A stretch of DNA of 64,000 bases from assembly GCA_003116975.1 (NCBI GenBank), contig BGKB01000011.1:434001-498000 (forward strand), in the 5' to 3' direction. The notes beneath the pieces are model-generated. The model saw only the letters and a list, made by a program, of their open reading frames with translations, had not been told where the DNA came from and ran no database searches. Of this stretch, positions 10,455-19,725 are shown piece by piece; the stretch's first letter is position 1, and each line of letters opens with the position of its first letter. The stretch comes from Aurantiochytrium sp. KH105 (lineage: Eukaryota > Sar > Bigyra > Thraustochytrida > Thraustochytriidae). The translations under genes were made by a program, and so were the position numbers.

Positions 10455-13262
10455 TTACCGGAGGTTCTCCTCGTCAATTTTCTCAAGTTGCTGCTTGAAT
10501 CGCTCCGAGAAGCGGCAGCGCAGGGTCCGCAGACCATCGACGAGATCTTCGCGGGCTTGCTTGGAACTGCACTGAAGATTGATGCAATAGGTCATATTGG
10601 GCTCCTTCAGGCCAAGCGTGCAACCAAGACGCGCACCCACCAGAGAAAGGCAATAGTCATCCTTGCCAGGAGGGCACACGAAGGGGTCGACGCGAGTGAG
10701 CAGGTTGTCGAGAAACTCAACCTTGCGCTGATACTTGAGATGAGAGCCAGCCAAGACGGCCTCGACAAAACGGAGCTCGACGTAATTGTAGCCCTCGGCG
10801 AGGACGCTTCCGTCGTACGGATCTTGCCAGTAGAGATTGCGGAATTCTGCGTCGGCAAACATGACCACCTGGTAAGGGACTTCGTTGGCTTCGTGCATGG
10901 TCAAGACGATACCTTTACGAAGAAGAGACTTGATGCGCTCGCACAAATCATACGATTTACGGGATTCCTTGTCGGAAAGTGTCTCAAAGGCGTTGGCAAT
11001 GACGGTAAATCGCGACACGTCGGTGCCAGCTTTATTCTTGTCCGGGTGGTACTCGCGTGCCAGCTCGCGGTATCGTTTCTTGATGACAGCGCCGCTCGAG
11101 GTGGGTTCCAAATCGAGGGCCTTATAATGTGCATTGATGTCCTCCCCTTGTTCTGGGACAAGAGCAATGTCTTCCCCCACACGCGAGGGCTCGAGCTCGT
11201 GTTGCCAGCCGCTGCTGCGATTTCGCGCTGCAGCGCGCTCCCGACGCTTGCGTTCCAAGACTGTTGCGTCCTGCTGCTCATCCGCAACGCGAATGTTGTT
11301 GAGAATCGCCACAAACCATTCGAGCGCCTTGGCGCGGGACCGCTGCCGAAGACGATATACGCGCTTTGCATTCTCACATTGAACACGAATCTCGTACGGG
11401 CCCTTTTTGGACAGTTTGGAGGCGCGCAGCTCAACGAGTTCTGCCTTTGCTCCCTTGAGCAGAATCATTCGCGAGGTGTGACCGCTCTTGATGTACGAAA
11501 GGATGGGTCCAGCCAGGACAAAGAGACGATTTCGCCAGCGCGAGAAACGCTTCGACTCTGGCGGCGACTTGTACATGTAGCCTTGCAACGAGAGCATGGA
11601 ACGCTCTTTGGGTTGTGGTTTTTGCGACTGCATACGCGTCATACGCGAGGAGCGCATCGAGGAAAAGACGGGCTTGGACGAAATGGTTTCGGTCGAAAGC
11701 GTGCTCGACGTGCTCGCTTTGGGGCTTCGTGCCTGTTGCTGTTTTCTGAGAATAGACTTTTTCCCTTGTTTGGGCGGCTCCACGGCTTGCGTCTTGAGAG
11801 TCTCGATGATTTCCTCCTCCTCGTCGCCACTCAGCAAGAGAAGATGGTCGCTGACGTGACGAGAGAGACCAAGACTGGCCCCAGGCTTGCGACGAGATGT
11901 CTGCGCTGTCGGCGGCGTCGCCACGAGGGGTGTTGCGGACTTTTTCGTAGCGCCCGCCGCTGAAGATGAGGACGAGGAAGAGGCGTCACCCGAGCTTGCC
12001 CAGGCGTCATCCTCATCATCTTCGTCCTCGTCCTCGTCTTGGGCTTCGAGTACGAGTTGATTACTTATGATGCCTCCAATGCGGTCGCCAAGGCTCGGTG
12101 ACGCGGGCTTGTGGCCGGGCTTACGTTGCTTCTTGGCAGGGACAGCCGACCCGTTCGCCTCTGCGGATGGAGCCGAGGCGTTGGCTGCGTTGGCAGCGCT
12201 ACTCGTGGCAGTGGGTGTGTTCGATGCAGGTGCGGGAGCACTTGCTGGGGATTTCGGACTCGGCTTGTCAAAGTCGGGCATGGGTCCAAGGCGCGTCATA
12301 CTTGGTCTCCGGCCCGTGGAGGCTTCGTGCGAGTCTTGCCAGCCGCTCTCGATGCGGGACTGGAGCGTTGCGATTCGTTTCAAAAAGGGTTTCACTTCGT
12401 CGAAGCGGCCCTGATCCTGAAGCTGCAAAACTTGGTCCATGAGCATGTCGAGCTCCTCGCGCTGTTTGCTATACTCGGCGTCTTGCTGCCGCTTGCGCGA
12501 GCGCGCACCCCTGCGCGCTGCCGTGGCAGCTGTCGAGCGTGTTCCCCGCGTTGATGCAGAAGCAACCGATACGCCAGAACTGGAGACTCCAGGAACTCTT
12601 GGCATGGGCGGAACCGAGCGGCTCCCGTAGCGTTCGCTTGCGGCGGGCGGCGAGTTGGCACCAAAGGCTGAGACCGGCGACCGCGTTGCTGCTGTGGAGG
12701 CTGTTGAGCGAAAGGTAGACATGCCATCTTTGTATGAGAGGGGCGAGGTGTCCATCGTGTTGGCGCTGAACGTGGAGGATGACGAGGAGGAATGGGCTGC
12801 GCGTAGATTGCGACGGCCTGCGTGCTTGAGATTCCCGGCTGACTGCGATTTGGGCGCCGGGATCTCGAGGTTCGGGGGTTTCGCAGCAGCACGAGAGACC
12901 GAGGTGGCCGAAGTCACGACGGAGGATGCCGACGAGCCGAGCACCTGCTGTTCCAGAATGGGTGGTTGCTTTTTACGATCTTCAGCCCAGCTCAGCGTGT
13001 TGGAGACCCAGTCGGCGCCAAGCTCGCTGCCGCCAGCGCTGCCTCTTGACAGAAGAGAGCTTTGGTACGTCGTGGTGCGGACGCTCGCAGGCGGCCTAAA
13101 GCTCCCAACGCCGGACCGCATCGTGTACGCAGACGAGGACGCGACGCTCATGCCGCTGGACCCAAAGTTATTCCTCGCGCTGCCGCCGCGGCCCAGCCCG
13201 CTGGTGGCTCCCCCGTACGCGCTCCCGTACGCGCTCCCAAAGGCGCTGCTGCTGCTGCTCAT
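10455..13262 (-). CDS. PH domain + DnaJ (J) domain protein
   Basis: A 935-residue multi-domain protein. Residues 1-250 are Ser/Ala/Gly-rich and disordered. A helical segment (about 255-310, REELDMLMDQVLQLQDQG) could be a coiled coil. Another Ser/Ala/Pro and acidic linker follows. A PH domain (about 555-660) opens with LQGYMYKSP and closes with a conserved Trp (ALEWFVAILNN). A J domain follows (about 710-775) with the HPD tripeptide intact in REYHPDKN, so it should stimulate an Hsp70. The last 160 residues (from LLRKGIVLTMHEANE) are globular and may be a second PH-like fold (inference). A PH domain would place the co-chaperone on phosphoinositide membranes. The ATG at 13262 begins a Ser run typical of the protein's N-terminus. 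Confidence 0.85.
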   Translation of the reverse strand: MSSSSSAFGSAYGSAYGGATSGLGRGGSARNNFGSSGMSVASSSAYTMRSGVGSFRPPASVRTTTYQSSLLSRGSAGGSELGADWVSNTLSWAEDRKKQPPILEQQVLGSSASSVVTSATSVSRAAAKPPNLEIPAPKSQSAGNLKHAGRRNLRAAHSSSSSSTFSANTMDTSPLSYKDGMSTFRSTASTAATRSPVSAFGANSPPAASERYGSRSVPPMPRVPGVSSSGVSVASASTRGTRSTAATAARRGARSRKRQQDAEYSKQREELDMLMDQVLQLQDQGRFDEVKPFLKRIATLQSRIESGWQDSHEASTGRRPSMTRLGPMPDFDKPSPKSPASAPAPASNTPTATSSAANAANASAPSAEANGSAVPAKKQRKPGHKPASPSLGDRIGGIISNQLVLEAQDEDEDEDDEDDAWASSGDASSSSSSSAAGATKKSATPLVATPPTAQTSRRKPGASLGLSRHVSDHLLLLSGDEEEEIIETLKTQAVEPPKQGKKSILRKQQQARSPKASTSSTLSTETISSKPVFSSMRSSRMTRMQSQKPQPKERSMLSLQGYMYKSPPESKRFSRWRNRLFVLAGPILSYIKSGHTSRMILLKGAKAELVELRASKLSKKGPYEIRVQCENAKRVYRLRQRSRAKALEWFVAILNNIRVADEQQDATVLERKRRERAAARNRSSGWQHELEPSRVGEDIALVPEQGEDINAHYKALDLEPTSSGAVIKKRYRELAREYHPDKNKAGTDVSRFTVIANAFETLSDKESRKSYDLCERIKSLLRKGIVLTMHEANEVPYQVVMFADAEFRNLYWQDPYDGSVLAEGYNYVELRFVEAVLAGSHLKYQRKVEFLDNLLTRVDPFVCPPGKDDYCLSLVGARLGCTLGLKEPNMTYCINLQCSSKQAREDLVDGLRTLRCRFSERFKQQLEKIDEENLR

Positions 13263-13898
13263 CTTTGATCCTCAGCCGGCGCGACAACGCGAGCGACGAA
13301 GCAGGCAGGACTCGAAGACGCCCGAGCTTGCTCTTTTGTCTGCGCCCCGAGCCCGTCCGTCCGCGTCCGCCGTCCGCGTCTGCGCGAGTCGCGTCGCGTC
13401 GGCAGGCAGCTCGAGTCAACTTGCGTCTCGCCTCGACGAGGACGAACTCAAGCAACCAAGTCGAAGTCGGCGCGATAAACCCCTGTCAGAGGCGCTATAC
13501 CGCGCTTGCGGCGCGGCCTTTGGCGCACTTTCGCGCAGGCGATAGCGCACTTGCGCGTGCCGAGCGTCTCTCTCCCTCTCTCCGTGTCGCGCACGCGCGC
13601 GCGAGTACAAGCGAGGACCCGCCTTCGGCCGCGCGCACGAAGGCACGCACGCACGCAGGAAGGTAGCCGCGCGCGACGCTCGCTCGCCTCGCGCCGTTCG
13701 GCCGCGGGGAGAACGGGGGGGGGGGGGCGACGGAATGGACTCGCCACCGATCGATTGCGAAGATCTGGCTCCAGGGAGGGACGCGGCGGCTCAGCGCCTC
13801 GCGCACGCGGCGGCGTGTCCGCGCGCGGCGCGGGCGGCGCAGAGACAGGCGCCGTCGGCCGAGGCCGGGCCGGTTGCGCGGGAGGGCGCACGGGCGGG

Positions 13899-13957
13899 GA
13901 TCAATCGATCGATCGATCGATCGATCGATCGACTGATCAATCAATCAATCAATCGAT
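13899..13957. repeat. (GATC)n / (TCAA)n tetranucleotide tract
   Basis: Tandem GATC units are followed by a GA-shifted set of TCAA units. Because GATC is its own reverse complement, this tract could extrude a hairpin. Confidence 0.9.
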
Positions 13958-14704
13958 TACTGTTTGCCTCGCCGGAGAGAAAAGCCCTTACCCCTTTCTG
14001 TTGCGAACTTGCCCTTTACGCGCGGTTTGCTTCACTGTATACGGCGCTGCATTCTTCAGTGTATCGCGCATCACTATACTGCGGGCGCTGGCGAACCAGC
14101 CTCCCGTCCCATCTCAGCCGTCTCGGCCGAAAGAGAAGAAAGAGGAGGAAAACCGCCCCCTCCTCGCTCGCCGCGTCCCTCCTCCGCGGGCGCCGAGCCG
14201 TGCTGACGACCGTGGGCCCAGTCGCAACGCCTGTGCGCGGCACACCCGCCCGACCACGCCGCCGCTGCCGCCCACGCTGTCGCCGCCGCCGCCGCCGAGA
14301 AGAAAACCGAGCGAGGGTTGGTCGACGGGGGCGCGTGCCGGCGAGTCCATTTTCTTGGGAACGTGAGAACGCGAGACGGTGTGTGCCCCCACGTAACGTG
14401 CCAAGCGCGTGCCGCATCTCATCACAGTAGGAATATGAGTCTCTTTCTTCCTCGGTCGTGTCGCGCCGCGCCGCTCCCAAACGGACAACCTAGTAATAGC
14501 AGTGGCGACTGTGGTTTGGCTGGCCTTCTTCATCATCATCCTCCGATTGATGAGATGGATGATCATCATCGCTGACAGGCAGCGCAGTGGTAGGTTTCAG
14601 GCTCTAGGCCTACTTCTCTTTTTATCCAAGCAAGTTGCCATTGCTTATTCAGGCTTGGCCATCTTTACAGAATAGCCAGCCAGCATGGCAGGAGTCATGG
14701 CTCA

Positions 14705-14738
<34 letters not shown>

Positions 14739-14750
14739 TTGCTTGCTTGC
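14705..14750. repeat. (GCTT)n microsatellite
   Basis: About eleven units of GCTT run in tandem with one imperfect unit (GTTT). Confidence 0.9.
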
Positions 14751-15522
14751 AGCTGCAGGCAGGCTCGACGAATGGGGTTCAAGGACAGCGCTCCTCTGGT
14801 CGTCGTAAGAAAAACTGGCTGTTGCTGGCGACAAATTCGAGGTTGAGCTTGAGGGTCTCACGCGCGGCCCACCATGAAAGCTTGGACTGATCGTGCGCTC
14901 GCTGGGCTGACTGTCTCACGTGTCGTGGGCCGGCGGGGGAGAGAAAGAAAATCCATCTCAAAGAAGCTTGGCCTTTCACCTTGTTCATGTGTCTTACCTT
15001 GTTCATGACTTGTCTTGTGTTAAGCAGCTGCAGCCAGCGAGGGCACTTTGTTGCAGCCATGATAGTCCATCTCGATTTCGCTTGACTTCGAAGCAGAAGC
15101 TCTTGAAGAACAAGCATCCCGCTTTCGCTCGCTCCGCGTCGAGCCCGAGTCTCTCTCGCTGCCGATTCGACCGCAGAGCAGGCCGCTGCCGCGTCCGATC
15201 GACGCGCCGCGAGCGAGCAAGGACGCGCGAGAAGAAGAAGAAGAAGTCCAAGGTCAACCAGCCTATAGTACTAGTAAGCAAGTGAGGAGCTGTCAAATCA
15301 GATCGCAAAAACCAGCTTTCGCAGGGACCCTGCGACGCAAGCAAGGCCCTCGGCGCGCGAGACAGACAGGCAGCCGCGCAGGCAACCAGGCAACCAGGCA
15401 GCCAGGCCAGCCCGCCCGCCCGCCGCCGCTCCGCCCGCGCGCCGCGGCCCGGTCGAGCGAGCGGGGCGCGGCACCGTCCGCCCGCCCGCCCGACTCGAGA
15501 CGCGAGAGCCGGCCTCCCGACC

Positions 15523-17823
15523 ATGGACGCCGCCGCCGCCGCCGCCGCCGCGCGGCCTGCGCGCGTGCAGCTGGGCGGCGCCTCCGTGCGCACGTCGACG
15601 GCGGCGCTCGCCTGCGCCGCGGGCTCGGCCCTCGAGGCCGCGCTGCACCGCGCGCAGCGGAGACCCCAGCAGGACCCGCTCGCGGCGGGAGCCCACCGCG
15701 ACGAGCGCGACCTCGTAGTACCACGAGGAGAGGATAACGGCGCCGACCTTGCGCAAGGCGCGCGGGCGGGAGAGCCGCGCGGCGGGGAGGAAGGAGCCCT
15801 CCGCGTCGACGCGCCGGCGGCAGCCCTCGAGGTCCACCTTCAAGAGCAAGGTCCCGAGCAGATTGGGGACATTGCGCAGACCACGCTCGAGACGATTCTG
15901 AGGTTCTACGAAAAACGCAGTGAAGGCGCCTCCGTCAGAGAGGCGTCGAATGTTCTTCTGGCCAAGGATCCAGCCCAAATCGCAGTCGCTGCAGCGCGAC
16001 TCGGTACTGGCGAAGTAATCGAAGCGCTTGAAGCCGTCGCAGCCGAGGGTACCGAGGGTAACGAGGCCAACAGTAAGGGAGGCGCCAGTGCCTACGAGTT
16101 TCAGTTCCCGACGCCCCATACCACAACGATAACCAAGGACAACAATCATCGCGAAGTAAAGGGCGAAGGAACATCGCTGCTAGCCTCGAACGAGGGCGCG
16201 CTCGCTTCGGAACCGCCTCTCGCCCCAGAACAGCAAAGGCCGACGTTTACTTCTTTGCGCGAGCAGTCATCATCTGCACGAGGACGAACGGGAGACGTGT
16301 CGACGGGGCGGAGGTTCTCCGAAGCCACTGCTTGCAGCGAAGCAACAGCGAATGAGGACCCGGAAGAGACGGAAGAGACGCGCGTATTCGGAGAGATTCT
16401 GGAAAAGATGACCTCGGGGCCTACGGGCTGCCCGTCGGCTGCCGATCCTAAGACCGTCACGAAGCCGCGCGCAAACGAGTCGGAGGCAGAGGCCGTAAGT
16501 GCGACTTGCAAGGATATTGACGCCGGCGTTGGCGATGGCGAGCCAGCGAGCTGTGCTGACGCTCAAGCCGATGCGGAAGAGTCCAAGGACGAAGAAGACG
16601 AGGTCGCCGCTCTCGAGAGACGCATCGACAACCTTACGCGCCAGGTGCAAGAGTTGGATCTCTTGCCCGAAGGGATCCTTTCCCTGCGCGCAATGGAAAC
16701 TGTCAAGGTGGAGCTGCAAAAGGCCAAGTACGAGCGCGATCAGCTCTTGCTCGCACGAAAGAATGCAGGCAAAAAGCTCGCCTTTAACCTCATTGTCGTT
16801 GGGTGCACGGGCCAGGGCAAGAGCAGCTCGCTGAACATGCTGCTGAATCGCAACGTGTGTCGCGTAAGCGGCGCGCAGGCACAGGGCACGCGCGGATGCC
16901 AAATGAACGATGGCTACATTTCGGACGACCACTTTGTTAGTTTCATTGACACGCAAGGCCTGGGCGCGGACACCTCCGTGACCGATACCGAGCTCTTGTC
17001 CAAGATTATGATGTCCACAGAGTCGATCAGCAAATTGCGCATCATTAACAACGTTCTTATTTCTTTCGACACGAACACGCGCGCTACGCCGGCGACGATG
17101 GCCAACGAATTGACTCTTATGGAGCTCTTCGGAGAGATGCGTCAGTCGTGCTTCCTCGTCTTTACAAAGTGGAACACGAACGCCGTCCAGGTAGAATGGA
17201 ACACGCCTCTGCGTAAATGGTGCCGCCGCTGGCGACGTGCCGACACAATCGAAGAAATTACCGAGGACCCGCCCTCGTATGCGGACATGTATGCTGCCTA
17301 CACGCGCTACATTCTCGAGGCCATGAATAATGACGAGGACGCAGGGGCATTTTCGAAGATGGGAACCTTTCTTTCCTTTTTCGAGGCTCGGGTCGTTTGG
17401 GCCTATAATCTGGACATGCTTCAGATCCAAGATATGGAGGATGGCGAGCTCGAGCCCCACATCGTCAAGCTGTACCACCACTACCGCGAAAAGGCTATTC
17501 AGTGCTTGCGCCAAGGATCCACCGAAGTCCCAGTCTCCCAAATTAGTTTTCTCAAGGAGGACTCGGACACCCTCAGCCGTGTCGCCACGCGACTGGTCGA
17601 GGCGCGCGATAAGAAGATCAGCCAACTTGAGCATATCGGCCTCGACGTTGAAAAGCGCAAGGAGATGTGCAACCTCTTTACCGACATGGCACATACTCAC
17701 TGCGAGAAAATATCTGCGGAGAACTATTCCGCTCCTCCCGGTGACTCGACCCACATGGACCAAATCGCTTCCCTCGCTGGTTTTTCCCCAAAGTCCACCC
17801 AGGTTGGCTGTACCATCTCATGA
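15523..17823 (+). CDS. AIG1/septin-like P-loop GTPase with long acidic N-terminus
   Basis: A 766-residue protein with a GTPase domain in its second half. The N-terminal 380 residues are Ala/Glu-rich, low in complexity and probably disordered; a coiled coil follows (about 363-415, LERRIDNLTRQVQELD). G1 is GCTGQGKSS (about 427-435), G3 is DTQGLG (about 476-481), and the likely G4 is FTKWN (about 546-550), where Asn replaces the usual Asp. The layout resembles the TRAFAC paraseptin group (AIG1/GIMAP, Toc34), whose members work on organelle membranes, but no subfamily call is safe. No obvious membrane helix is seen at the C-terminus. The ATG at 15523 has a good context (accATGg). An in-register antisense frame covers the N-terminal half and is treated as an artefact. 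Confidence 0.75.
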   Translation: MDAAAAAAAARPARVQLGGASVRTSTAALACAAGSALEAALHRAQRRPQQDPLAAGAHRDERDLVVPRGEDNGADLAQGARAGEPRGGEEGALRVDAPAAALEVHLQEQGPEQIGDIAQTTLETILRFYEKRSEGASVREASNVLLAKDPAQIAVAAARLGTGEVIEALEAVAAEGTEGNEANSKGGASAYEFQFPTPHTTTITKDNNHREVKGEGTSLLASNEGALASEPPLAPEQQRPTFTSLREQSSSARGRTGDVSTGRRFSEATACSEATANEDPEETEETRVFGEILEKMTSGPTGCPSAADPKTVTKPRANESEAEAVSATCKDIDAGVGDGEPASCADAQADAEESKDEEDEVAALERRIDNLTRQVQELDLLPEGILSLRAMETVKVELQKAKYERDQLLLARKNAGKKLAFNLIVVGCTGQGKSSSLNMLLNRNVCRVSGAQAQGTRGCQMNDGYISDDHFVSFIDTQGLGADTSVTDTELLSKIMMSTESISKLRIINNVLISFDTNTRATPATMANELTLMELFGEMRQSCFLVFTKWNTNAVQVEWNTPLRKWCRRWRRADTIEEITEDPPSYADMYAAYTRYILEAMNNDEDAGAFSKMGTFLSFFEARVVWAYNLDMLQIQDMEDGELEPHIVKLYHHYREKAIQCLRQGSTEVPVSQISFLKEDSDTLSRVATRLVEARDKKISQLEHIGLDVEKRKEMCNLFTDMAHTHCEKISAENYSAPPGDSTHMDQIASLAGFSPKSTQVGCTIS

Positions 17824-17952
17824 ACATACTCGTCTGTCGATAACAACGAATGGCTTCCTTTTTACTTTATCTCTTTGTACTATAGGCCTACGAACAACTT
17901 CGATGTTCCTTTCATTGCTTGGACCATCCCATGTCGTCGCGTCGTGATTCAG

Positions 17953-17974
17953 GCAGCCAGCCAGCCAGCCAGCC
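17953..17974. repeat. (CAGC)n short tandem repeat
   Basis: Five to six units of CAGC lie in the leader of the downstream DUF6151 gene. Confidence 0.8.
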
Positions 17975-18043
17975 ATCAAAAACCCGCTCACTCACATCAA
18001 CTGTCGAAAGAAAAAGATCTGGAGCAGAACCAGAACTCCAAAC

Positions 18044-18094
<51 letters not shown>
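18044..18094. repeat. (GACA)n microsatellite in a 5' leader
   Basis: About 12.75 perfect units of GACA end only 10 bp before the likely ATG of the DUF6151 protein, so the repeat is almost certainly transcribed. The tract would read as repeated Asp-Arg-Gln-Thr if translation began further upstream. Confidence 0.95.
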
Positions 18095-18104
18095 GTGCGC
18101 GAGG

Positions 18105-18788
18105 ATGGACTTCGTGGAGGAGCGGCCGGTGGCGGCGGCGACCGTGGTCTGCGCGGCCCTGGCTGGGGCCGCGTGGCTCTGGCGTCTCCGTCGGCGGGCC
18201 AAGGCGCCGCGCCTCAAGTCGGCGCTGCGCTGCCCGTGCGGCAAGATCCGCGGCACACTGGAGACCCTTGCGGAGGACAACGTGCGTCTGCGCTGCTACT
18301 GCGAGAGCTGCACGATGTTTGCAAAGTGGGCGGAAGAGCAGAGCAAGGCCAAGGGCATCGAGGCCTCCGGACTCGACGAGAGCAAGGTGTGCGCGAAGAT
18401 CTGCATGACCCGCAAGGCGAACGTGACCTTCGAAAGTGGGGTCGAAAACCTCAAGTTGAGCTACCGAAACCCCAAGTCTCTCACTTCGCGAGTCTACGCC
18501 GCGTGCTGTGGCGCGCCGGTCTTCAACACGGGTCGCTATCTTGGCTTCATTGGTGTCTACGAAGTCTGCATCGAGAACCCGGCTGCCTTTGGCGAGAAGG
18601 AAGTGCTCTGCTTTCCCGAAGAAGCGCAAACGCCGCCCACGCGAGGCCCGAATCGATCGGATCTGTCACCTTTGGACTTTCTCCTTGTGCTTTTGTGCTA
18701 CGCGTTTGATGCCAAGTCTGGTCCACCCATCGACTACGATCAGGAACCCGTCTATTTCCAGGACCAGGGATCCAAGAAGATCCAGTGA
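18105..18788 (+). CDS. DUF6151/GFA-like zinc-binding protein with membrane anchor
   Basis: A 227-residue protein with an N-terminal hydrophobic helix (about residues 9-26) that probably anchors it, followed by a Cys-rich domain of the DUF6151 type, related to the GFA/CENP-V fold. Likely zinc ligands are the CxC pair C43/C45, the CxCxxC cluster C64/C66/C69 and the Cys pair at about 134-135 in YAACCGAPVFNTG. The true GFA enzyme adds glutathione to formaldehyde; DUF6151 members have no proven reaction. A second hydrophobic stretch (LDFLLVLLCYAF) lies near the C-terminus. The ATG at 18105 is chosen; the longer frame reads through the GACA repeat and is less likely. No sign of breakage. Confidence 0.78.
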   Translation: MDFVEERPVAAATVVCAALAGAAWLWRLRRRAKAPRLKSALRCPCGKIRGTLETLAEDNVRLRCYCESCTMFAKWAEEQSKAKGIEASGLDESKVCAKICMTRKANVTFESGVENLKLSYRNPKSLTSRVYAACCGAPVFNTGRYLGFIGVYEVCIENPAAFGEKEVLCFPEEAQTPPTRGPNRSDLSPLDFLLVLLCYAFDAKSGPPIDYDQEPVYFQDQGSKKIQ

Positions 18789-19617
18789 GCCACGGAACTG
18801 AAGAACGAACGAATGAAAGGACGTTTGAGAAGTGCATGCGTGCACATTCCGTTGTTTTGCAACTTTGCTTTGCTCCTCCTTTGCATAAACTCTATTAACC
18901 AGGTCTTTTTTCCTTTCCACCTCCTGAAATGCCCTACCAACTTTTCATTCCCATTCACAACGAATCGGCTTTGATTGCCGCAACCGAGAGCGGCACGTTC
19001 CACAGTCACTCACCTGATGTCCTCCGGCTCTGCTGCCGCCCACGAGGATGGGAAGCCGTTGTTTTCCCAGCACAAACGATGCCCACGGCCTCGACCTCCC
19101 CCTGTTCTTTTCATTCGAGAAAGTCGGCACAAGCGAGCTGACCCACCGCGGCACGGGCTCGCTCGGCGCAAGAGGCCAGGCCGTGCAGTGCAGACCGTGC
19201 GGCCTGCAGAGCAGGAAACAGAGCACAGCACAGCAGAGCACAGCAGGACTGACGCCGCGGCCTGGTTGGCGCGCAGACGCAGTCGGGCCGGCAGGCAGCG
19301 CGCGGCAGCCGAGCGCGACCTCGCGACCTCGAGCCCTGCAGAAAAAGATAGAGATCGATCGATCGCGCTTTCGCTTTTGGACTCGGACCCGGGCGAGCGA
19401 GAGAGCGAGAGCGGCGGCGCGGCGGCCGCAGAACGGGATCGGGAGACCGCGCGGGCGACGCGAGGCGCGGGCGGAGCGCGGCGCGGCAGAGCAAAGCAGG
19501 GCAGGGCAGAGCAGCGGAAAGCAGCGCGCGCGTGCGACGCGCGCTTTGCCGCGACGAAGAGGATTTTCAAAAGCCAGGGAGGCTCAGAACCGGAGAAGAG
19601 CGCGACCGCGGACGCGG

Positions 19618-19658
<41 letters not shown>

Positions 19659-19725
19659 GACGAGCACGAGGACGAGGGCTGCGCAGCGAGGCTTGATTTA
19701 GGAGGTAAAAGCGCGTTGAACAAGG
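18789..19725. promoter_or_regulatory. Intergenic region and leader of the SH3 gene
   Basis: This 937 bp GC-rich stretch contains the 3' end of the DUF6151 gene and the promoter/leader of the triple-SH3 gene. It is full of short gcaga/gagca-type repeats (for example around 19200-19250) and ends in a GAGCAC hexamer tract. Frames through it are repeat-driven and have no domain. Confidence 0.5.
19618..19675. repeat. (GAGCAC)n / (GAGGAC) hexamer tract
   Basis: About nine hexamer units lie some 50 bp before the ATG of the triple-SH3 protein, within its presumed leader. Confidence 0.9.

Larger units (their letters stand above)
13263..15522. other. Long gene-free region with simple repeats
   Basis: About 2.3 kb separate the divergent starts of the PH-DnaJ gene and the P-loop GTPase gene. 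Reading frames of 100-290 codons occur on both strands, but they are Arg/Ser/Pro-rich, repeat-driven and lack any recognisable domain. The region holds a 13-G run at 13715-13727, a GATC/TCAA tetranucleotide tract, a GCTT tract, and the palindrome TAGGCCTA at 14605-14612. It should contain two promoters. A small spliced or noncoding gene cannot be excluded. Confidence 0.6.

Noticed and set aside
10419-11963. 514-codon plus-strand frame
   Set aside because: Antisense of the PH and J domains, which are unmistakable on the minus strand.
13899-14750. Tandem tracts considered as a CRISPR-like array
   Set aside because: These are pure short tandem repeats without unique spacers, and the genome is eukaryotic.
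15298-16149. 283-codon minus-strand frame opposite the start of the P-loop GTPase gene
   Set aside because: It is in exact codon register with the plus-strand gene, so its hydrophobic, GC3-rich look follows from Glu/Ala/Gln codons read backwards. It ends in repeat-driven Arg/Gly sequence and matches no family known to me.
16270-17763. 497-codon minus-strand frame
   Set aside because: In-register antisense of the GTPase domain; the plus strand has the G motifs.
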